Below, piece by piece: positions 5,914-10,403 of a stretch of DNA of 10,403 bases (positions are counted from its first letter, which is position 1; each line of letters opens with the position of its first letter). Below the pieces are notes generated by a model that had not been told where the DNA came from, did no database searches, and saw only the letters and a program-made list of their open reading frames with translations. This DNA is from JANMJD01 sp963828405 (lineage in GTDB: Bacteria > Actinomycetota > Acidimicrobiia > Acidimicrobiales > Ilumatobacteraceae): positions 1 to 10,403 of the forward strand of contig CAWHEG010000023.1 of NCBI GenBank assembly GCA_963828405.1. Reading direction: 5' to 3'. A program made the position numbers and the translations under genes.

Positions 5914-7383
5914 TCATCCCAGGAGGAGCGCTACAAGCGGAGCTGGGACGGCCCAGGTGGGGTGTTCGAGATCGAGGATGCTTTTGGTGGCGATGATGCC
6001 GGTGCCATGTTTCGCCTCGATCACGCGGGCCTCGGAGCGCCATCCGGTTCCGACCCACTTGCTTTCGATCGGTGTTGTCGTGGCCATGCCGGCTGGGGTC
6101 GGAATCGCGACGGGCGTGAAGTCGATCTCGTTGGCGGAGGTCGTACGTGCGTAGCCGATGGTGTCGTTGACGGTCCAGCGGCCCTCCTGGATGTCGTCGA
6201 TACGGCGAGCAAGGGCCACGGCGAGCGCTCCTTCGGTGAGGGTGGTGAATGCTGGTTCCGGGCACCCGGATCGCAGGCGGTTCGGGAGCCAGGCGAGGAT
6301 CGGGTCCGCGAGGTAGAGCTTGCTTTGCGCGCCAGGAACCGTTCGGCCCTTGTCGTTGCGTTGCGGGCACCAGATCGCGGCGAAGCTCGACACGAGGCGT
6401 GTGAGTCGTCGACGGAAGACATCGGCGCTGTAGCCGAGGTCCTGAGACGTCGCAGCAACATTGAGTGGGCTTGTCGATCGCGACGCAAGTGCGTCGAGGA
6501 GCAGCGGCAACGAATCAGGTGGACCCTCGTCGTGCAGGTCGCGTCGAAGCCACCCGGCGAGATCTCGCAGGTACGCGTCGCTCACCGCTCCGTCAGTGAC
6601 GTGTTCGAAGACCGCCCGCGGAAACCCACCGACGGTCAGGTAGTCCTGCCAAGCGAGGTCGTAGGCGTCGACATCGAAGGCGATCTCGTCGAGCGCCGCC
6701 GCGACAGTTGGCGATTGCAGCTCTGACGGGAGTGGTGCCGCGGGACGTACCAGCTCGGGCCGGGTCGCGGCGAGGAACTCGCGGAACCTCATCGGAAACA
6801 GATGACGGAGGCGGCGGCCTGCGACCGTGCCGGCTCGGCCGGCGAGAAGATGGCCTTCGATGTCGGCGGCATCGGACCATCGGCTTCCGGTGACCACGAC
6901 CGTGTCATCGCCGAAGAACGTTCCGTCTCGCGCCGACTTCAGAGTGGCAGTCCAGCCATCGACACCGGTCACCTCGTCGAGCAGCCAGACGCGCCGACCG
7001 GGACCGGCACGGTCGGCGACCTTGGTCATCTCCCGGCCCAACGTCAGTGCCCGGCGCAGGTCGGTAGGTCGGAACTCGTCGCAAGGGATATGGATGACCT
7101 GACGGGCATCGACGTCGTCACGTGCACACAGCGCCGCCGCGGCATCGAGCAGAGCGACCGACTTGCCGACACGACGTGGGCCGGTGAGCACCACGAGCCG
7201 GTCGGTGATCGGGCCGTCGGCGATGTCAGCGAGGACGTTTGGCCGGTAGCCGAGATCGCTCTGAGCACGCGCCTTGAGGAGCCGGTGCGAAGACGCCCAG
7301 GCTGTGGGCGATGTCCTGCGGGCTGCTGCCAGCCACCAAGGGTTCGAGCTGTTCAGGTGATGCCGCAGTTCGTCATCTCTCAC
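5914..7383 (-). CDS. AAA-type ATPase with DUF4143-like C terminus
   Basis: This 489-aa protein starts at GTG (7383), with a weak AAGG ribosome site about 10 nt upstream. Residues 68-75 are the Walker A motif GPRRVGKS, residues 131-138 (RVWLLDEV) are Walker B, and residues 152-157 (VVVTGS) fit a sensor-1 strand. Residues ~170-190 (GRRLRHLFPMRFREFL) and ~235-260 (YLTVGGFPRAV) match the AAA_14/DUF4143 pattern. A winged-helix-like stretch follows near 300-335. The C-terminal part has EIDF and, 20-odd residues later, PIESKW. This D...ExK arrangement is the signature of the PD-(D/E)xK-like fold that ends DUF4143 proteins. The family is widespread, mostly uncharacterised and often found in accessory DNA. 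Its upstream region holds a 34-bp-period motif array, probably regulatory. The gene is intact. The call is firm at ATPase level and fairly firm at family level; the biological role is unknown. Confidence 0.85.
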   Translation of the reverse strand: MRDDELRHHLNSSNPWWLAAARRTSPTAWASSHRLLKARAQSDLGYRPNVLADIADGPITDRLVVLTGPRRVGKSVALLDAAAALCARDDVDARQVIHIPCDEFRPTDLRRALTLGREMTKVADRAGPGRRVWLLDEVTGVDGWTATLKSARDGTFFGDDTVVVTGSRWSDAADIEGHLLAGRAGTVAGRRLRHLFPMRFREFLAATRPELVRPAAPLPSELQSPTVAAALDEIAFDVDAYDLAWQDYLTVGGFPRAVFEHVTDGAVSDAYLRDLAGWLRRDLHDEGPPDSLPLLLDALASRSTSPLNVAATSQDLGYSADVFRRRLTRLVSSFAAIWCPQRNDKGRTVPGAQSKLYLADPILAWLPNRLRSGCPEPAFTTLTEGALAVALARRIDDIQEGRWTVNDTIGYARTTSANEIDFTPVAIPTPAGMATTTPIESKWVGTGWRSEARVIEAKHGTGIIATKSILDLEHPTWAVPAPLVALLLG

Positions 7384-7403
7384 GTCGCAACCTTAGCCGT
7401 GCA

Positions 7404-7525
7404 CCACACAGAAGGGGAGGGGTATGGCGGGTTTTAACCTGACAAAGAGGGAGGGGTGCAAGTGGTTTCCACCTCACAGAAGTGGAGGGGTTCGGAGTTG
7501 GTGGTCCTCACAAACGGGGAGGGGT
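7404..7525 (-). repeat. Four-unit 20-bp motif array with exact 34-bp period
   Basis: A 20-bp motif, plus-strand consensus CCTCACARARGGGGAGGGGT, occurs at about 7404-7423, 7438-7457, 7472-7491 and 7506-7525. Each GGAGGGGT ends exactly 34 bp after the previous one. The 14-bp stretches between motifs are unrelated to each other. The nearest unit lies 20 bp upstream of the GTG start of the DUF4143-type ATPase. The array is too degenerate and too closely spaced for CRISPR. The regular phasing suggests cooperative protein binding, either an operator for the ATPase gene or an iteron-like element. Confidence 0.75.
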
Positions 7526-7687
7526 GCAGCACTCTGCAGAACCGACTGTGGGTCCTGCTTCATCACGAGTCCTGAAACGCCGGCCACTCAGTCACAGGGG
7601 GCGTCGGGCCCTCCTCGCCCGCAACTTCTGTCGTGGTGAACGGAAACTCATCGCCGGAACGGTTCGTCCGACGGCCAGTATTCGGCG
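7526..7687 (+). promoter_or_regulatory. Leader of the metallophosphoesterase gene with 12-bp duplication
   Basis: No gene is seen here. TCCGACGGCCAG occurs at 7667-7678 and again at 7696-7707, 29 bp apart, the second copy inside the first codons of the metallophosphoesterase. It could be a binding-site pair or a small duplication that supplied a new start. No convincing -35/-10 or ribosome site is visible before the ATG. Confidence 0.3.
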
Positions 7688-7966
7688 ATGGGACATCCGA
7701 CGGCCAGCCAAGTCGATATACGGCACGTCCTCGTTGCCGGTGACACCCACGGCAACTGGCGCTGGACGTGCCATCTCGCCGCGCTCGCCGTGGCCAACGA
7801 GTGCGAACTGATCGTCCAGGTCGGCGACTTCGGGTACTTCCCTCGCATGGCCGGCGGCGACCGGTTCCTCGACGAGGTCGACGCGGCACTCGCTACGCAC
7901 GGAATCGGGATGTGGTTCATCGACGGCAACCACGACGATCACTCGGCACTCGTCGAGCATCGCAGA
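7688..7966 (+). pseudogene. Calcineurin-like metallophosphoesterase, truncated
   Basis: From the ATG at 7688, ~91 residues match the N-terminal half of a small metallophosphoesterase: GDTHGN (18-23, motif I), GDFG (46-49, a motif II variant) and GNHDD (80-84, motif III). These supply the Asp, His and Asn ligands of the two-metal site. The later histidine motifs are missing because recognisable sequence ends near 7965. The frame then runs about ten more residues antisense to the helicase gene and stops at 7993. Family members of this kind are usually over 200 residues. Substrates range from phosphodiesters and nucleic acids to phosphoproteins and cannot be told from the sequence. It points towards the primase-helicase gene, and both lose their 3' ends at the same place. 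As written it should be inactive. Confidence 0.75.
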
Positions 7967-9902
7967 CGCTCAGCACGTTGCGGCCATCGCTGACGGCTGC
8001 GGCGATGTCGGTGACGATCTGACGGGTTCGTACGGTGTCGTCGACGAGGGCCCGGAACACGTCTTGGATTGCGCTGATCTCTCCGGTGCCGGCGGTCGAG
8101 GTGGTGTCGTGGACGTGCAGGCGACGGGTGAGCGCGGCAGATGGGGTGTCGGCGAGTTGGATCTCGTGGCGGATCGGGCCGCAGTACATCGTGATGATCG
8201 CTTCCAGCCCGTCTCGCCGGTATGGGGTGGCGGTGAGTCCGAGCCAGCGCCGAGACCGGGCTTCGCGGACGGCGAGTTCGAACGATCGGGCGGGGAGGTG
8301 GTGGCATTCGTCGACGATCACCAGTCCGTAGGCGTCGAAGAGTTTGGAGGCGTCTGGTCGTCGGGCGAGGGCTTGGTAGGTGGTGATGTCGACAATGCCC
8401 GAGGCCTTCGCTGTGGCGGCGAGTCGGCCGACCTGGCGGCGGTTGAGGCCGAGGTGTTCCATCAGTCGCGACTTCCATTGGTCGACGAGCTGGGTCCTGT
8501 CGACGAGGATCAGGGTCGGCACCTGGTGCTGGGCGATGAGGGCGCACGCCATCACTGTCTTGCCTGACCCGGTCGGCGCGACGAGCACGGCGTGCCCGTG
8601 ACCGGCGACGGCGTCGACGGCGGTTTGTTGCACTGAGGTGAGGGTGATGGTTGAGGTGACGTCGATCGGTTCGGGTGTGTTGCGGTGGTCTTCGAGTTCG
8701 AGCGTGCTTCCAGCGGTTTCGATCACCTTGCGGGCGGCGTCGAGCAGCCCGCGTGGCAGGCGAAGAATGTCGAGTTCCTCGTCGTAGCAGCGGATCAGTC
8801 TCGGCGTCGCATGGTTCGAGAACCGAAGGCGTTCGTTCTCGTAGAACTTCGGATTGTGCAGGCACCCGAGATGCTTCAACTGGGCGAGCAGCCACGCCGG
8901 TAGCCCGATCCGTTCGATCGACAACATCCCGCGCAGCGACGCGCGGATAATCGGTGGGGCAGGGTGCGAGTCGCGTTGCTGTTCCCAGTCGGCGGCTTCA
9001 ACGCCGACGGTCAACGGGCGGACCGACTCGGCGATCGCGGTCACCGCCGCCGGGCTGGCCAGCGGGACGGTCGAAAGGAACGCCCACAGATCCTCGTACG
9101 GTTCGAGCGTTGTCGGGTCGAGGAACACCGTCGTGCCGCGCTTGCGACACGTGCCTTGCAACGGGAGGGCGATCAGGTTCCCGAACGATCCCTTTGGCAT
9201 CGTGTCCTGCGACGGGAACAGCCGGTCGTAGCTCGCCAGGTCGATCTCCACACGACTGGCCATCGCCCGACGCAGCATCGCCGCGCCGACCTTGCGCGCA
9301 TCAGTGGCCGGCACCGGGCCGGAGAAGAACACCCACACATGCCCGCCATCACCCGAGCGCGAACGTTCGAGCACGGCGGGAAGACCACAGGCCCGGCAGG
9401 CGTCGAGATAGGCGAGCGCGTCGAGTACCCAGGACCCGCCATCGAAGTCGCACACGAGCAGCCGGCAGCGATCGTTGCGTAGCAGCGGATACAGGCCGGC
9501 AGTGATGTCGCCGGCGAGATGCTGCTCGACGACCAGGTCGGTCAACGGCTCATACTCGCGGTCGGGCCGCTTCGAGTTCGACCACCCACCAACGACGGCC
9601 GGCGACCAGCCCGACTTGCTCGTCCGGTCGTTCTGCCACCGCAACGCATACACGTCATCCCGGCCTGCGAACAACGACCGGAACAACGCAACCTTCTCGC
9701 CGGGCGGCGAACGTCGATCGACCGGTGGACGGGGCTCCGCTTCGGCCGTCACGAACAGGGTCGGCTCCCACGATGGTGGTGGGTCAGGCTCTCGGTCGAT
9801 GTCGAGGCCGAGCAAACCGCGCAGTCGTTCGTTCTCGGCGCGCAACTCGTCGATTTCCGCCAACGCCGCGGCCAACTGATCCGCCAACGACCGGCCCGTC
9901 AC
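7917..9902 (-). CDS. TOTE-like archaeo-eukaryotic primase fused to SF2 helicase, 3'-truncated
   Basis: I place the start at GTG 9902, which overlaps the stop of the 92-aa gene as GTGA; the longer in-frame extension upstream is Arg-rich shadow. The 661-residue frame opens with a leucine-zipper-like coiled coil (~6-31). A primase-polymerase domain follows at ~65-285: LLVCDFD (148-154) provides the catalytic Asp pair, and SRSGDGGHVWVFF (181-193) the His motif. The segment YDRLFPSQDTMPKGSFGNLI completes the signature I associate with primases of so-called TOTE conflict systems. The helicase begins near 415: Walker A APTGSGKT (442-449), LVDRTQLVDQW (466-476), DECH (531-534) and LTATP (556-560). 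RecA-like domain 2 is almost absent; homology ends around GRNVL (641-645, base ~7970), and the last residues are antisense to the metallophosphoesterase. The usual protein is considerably longer. Without domain 2 it should lack helicase activity, though the primase could still fold. Confidence 0.8.
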   Translation of the reverse strand: MTGRSLADQLAAALAEIDELRAENERLRGLLGLDIDREPDPPPSWEPTLFVTAEAEPRPPVDRRSPPGEKVALFRSLFAGRDDVYALRWQNDRTSKSGWSPAVVGGWSNSKRPDREYEPLTDLVVEQHLAGDITAGLYPLLRNDRCRLLVCDFDGGSWVLDALAYLDACRACGLPAVLERSRSGDGGHVWVFFSGPVPATDARKVGAAMLRRAMASRVEIDLASYDRLFPSQDTMPKGSFGNLIALPLQGTCRKRGTTVFLDPTTLEPYEDLWAFLSTVPLASPAAVTAIAESVRPLTVGVEAADWEQQRDSHPAPPIIRASLRGMLSIERIGLPAWLLAQLKHLGCLHNPKFYENERLRFSNHATPRLIRCYDEELDILRLPRGLLDAARKVIETAGSTLELEDHRNTPEPIDVTSTITLTSVQQTAVDAVAGHGHAVLVAPTGSGKTVMACALIAQHQVPTLILVDRTQLVDQWKSRLMEHLGLNRRQVGRLAATAKASGIVDITTYQALARRPDASKLFDAYGLVIVDECHHLPARSFELAVREARSRRWLGLTATPYRRDGLEAIITMYCGPIRHEIQLADTPSAALTRRLHVHDTTSTAGTGEISAIQDVFRALVDDTVRTRQIVTDIAAAVSDGRNVLSVCDARRVPSDRRGCRR

Positions 9903-10177
9903 CCCGACGGCACCCACCACCGCCGGAACGCAGCCATCAACCGCGCCGCTTCGCTTGTGGCGTCGAGGACCGTGACGTCCAAGAGGCTGATCCGGTGTCG
10001 GCGGCCATCGAGATCGACCACACCGATGAGCCCGCGCCGTTCGTCGCCGTCGAACACCACTTCGATCAGCGTGCATGGCATGCCGAGTGTCTCCGCTACG
10101 ACCGGTAGGTCGACCTCCGCGAACACGCACTCGAACGAACCGAGTTGCTCGCTGTCGTTGTACGCGTCGACGATCAC
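9899..10177 (-). CDS. Small 92-aa protein coupled to the primase-helicase
   Basis: The gene starts at GTG (10177), overlapping the upstream stop as GTGA, and ends in another GTGA overlap with the primase-helicase start at 9902. The protein (MIVDAYNDSEQLGSFECVFA...) has an acidic N terminus, a central LPVVAETLGMPCTLIEVVFD strand-rich segment, and ERRGLIGVVDLDGRRHRISL, which reads like a small beta-barrel. A short helix (SEAARLMAAFRRWW) ends it. It faintly recalls small calcium-binding CcbP-like proteins, but I would not assign that without a profile search. The tight coupling implies its product is made in step with the primase-helicase and may be its accessory subunit. It is cytoplasmic, with no signal or membrane segment. 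Confidence 0.7.
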   Translation of the reverse strand: MIVDAYNDSEQLGSFECVFAEVDLPVVAETLGMPCTLIEVVFDGDERRGLIGVVDLDGRRHRISLLDVTVLDATSEAARLMAAFRRWWVPSG

Positions 10178-10359
10178 CTCTCGATCAACTGATCGAGATC
10201 AGCATCCGACCACGGCGGCACGCTCCCACCGTAGACCGCCACAGCGATGCACACGAGCGATTCACCGCGCTGCCCGGACCAACCGTTGACAAGCCGCCAG
10301 ATTCTCGTTGACAAATCCGTTGAAAAGTGACCGTCGGGTTGCTGTCTGACCGTTGACAC
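10174..10359 (-). CDS. Small ORF leading the primase-helicase operon
   Basis: This frame, up to 61 residues, ends SVPPWSDADLDQLIER at a TGA that overlaps the GTG of the 92-aa gene, which supports translation. The start is uncertain. The farthest GTG (10359) lies inside the right-hand GTTGAC repeat cluster and would translate through it. A GTG at 10254 would give a 26-residue product (MCIAVAVYGG...) free of the repeats. No clear ribosome site precedes either. The tail reads like the end of a small helical protein I do not recognise. It could be a leader peptide, or the remnant of a gene whose 5' part was replaced when the element end formed. Confidence 0.4.
   Translation of the reverse strand: MSTVRQQPDGHFSTDLSTRIWRLVNGWSGQRGESLVCIAVAVYGGSVPPWSDADLDQLIER
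10284..10358 (+). repeat. Right cluster of GTTGAC direct repeats
   Basis: CGTTGACA occurs at 10284-10291, 10306-10313 and 10351-10358, with a variant CGTTGAAA at 10318-10325 and a half-match AATGAC at 10365-10370. All have the same strand orientation as the left cluster at 5836-5888. They lie 16 bp or more inside the right-hand hairpin, mirroring the left end where repeats lie just inside the tRNA fragment. Confidence 0.6.
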
Positions 10360-10373
10360 GCCCCAATGACAAA

Positions 10374-10403
10374 AGCCCTGGTAGACCTTGCGATCTACCA
10401 GGG
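10374..10403. terminator. Hairpin cut by the window edge
   Basis: AGCCCTGGTAGA (10374-10385) pairs with TCTACCAGGG (10394-10403) across an 8-nt loop. The last two bases needed to close the stem (CT) would lie just outside. The outer stem AGCCCTGGT is the same as in the hairpin at 5741-5773, while the inner stem differs. It fits a terminator carried by the element for the rebuilt tRNA gene. Confidence 0.55.

Larger units (their letters stand above)
5778..10403. mobile_element. Remnant of a tRNA-Met integrated element
   Basis: The interval begins with a tRNA-Met 3' half and an adjacent CGTTGACA-type repeat cluster, and ends with the same repeats next to a second terminator-like hairpin. The genes inside (DUF4143-type ATPase, metallophosphoesterase fragment, primase-helicase operon) are accessory-type, and two of them are cut at an internal junction. 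No integrase, excisionase or replication initiator is visible, so the element cannot move by itself as written. The right end should lie just past base 10403, with an intact minus-strand tRNA-Met. An alternative is a tRNA scar from an older element with unrelated genes beside it, but the matched repeats at both ends argue against that. Confidence 0.6.

Noticed and set aside
7404..7525. Short CRISPR array
   Set aside because: Motif copies differ at several positions, the 14-bp intervals are too short for spacers, and there are no cas genes nearby.
5380..7970. An inversion joining the two convergent junctions
   Set aside because: Reversing this segment in thought does not rebuild any of the four cut genes, so independent deletions or assembly joins fit better.
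9903..10130. A 76-residue N-terminal extension of the primase-helicase
   Set aside because: It is Arg-rich, lies wholly within the 92-aa gene in another frame, and a GTG at 9902 with a GTGA overlap gives a better start.

Overview
The window is high-GC DNA with GTG starts, frequent 4-bp gene overlaps and actinobacterial-looking codon use. It suggests Actinomycetota, possibly an Acidimicrobiia-type lineage, but no marker gene is present and this is inference. It reads as an accessory region: one gene broken by frameshifts, a truncated AbiE-like toxin-antitoxin pair, and what looks like the remnant of a tRNA-integrated element.

Bases 1-3054 (minus strand) hold most of one large gene of the DUF6603 type (function unknown), running off the left edge. 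Its coherent reading switches frame about five times, so it is a recent pseudogene or carries assembly indels. It includes a 33-bp in-frame tandem repeat. A divergent 201-aa orphan gene (3237-3842, plus) with a readable promoter and a terminator-like hairpin starts 182 bp away.

Bases 4131-5502 hold an AbiEi-like winged-helix protein with a candidate operator upstream, followed after 4 nt by only the first ~62 codons of an AbiEii-like nucleotidyltransferase. That fragment ends abruptly at ~5380 against the start of an unrelated minus-strand reading frame.

Bases 5741-10403 look like one end and the cargo of an integrative element. The left boundary is the 3' half of a tRNA-Met(CAT) gene behind a strong hairpin. 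Next to it is a cluster of direct CGTTGACA-type repeats. The same repeats reappear at 10284-10358, next to a second hairpin whose outer stem matches the first. Between them are a minus-strand DUF4143-type ATPase, a four-unit array of a 20-bp motif at exact 34-bp spacing just upstream of it, a truncated plus-strand metallophosphoesterase, and a minus-strand operon. The operon has a small ORF, a 92-aa protein, and an archaeo-eukaryotic primase fused to an SF2 helicase, TOTE-like, joined by GTGA overlaps.

The helicase and the metallophosphoesterase both lose their 3' ends at ~7965-7975. No integrase is visible. A deletion (or assembly collapse) that removed the integrase and both 3' ends would explain this. 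The pairing of conflict-type genes (AbiE, TOTE-like primase-helicase) with tRNA integration suggests a defence or inter-element conflict island, which is inference.
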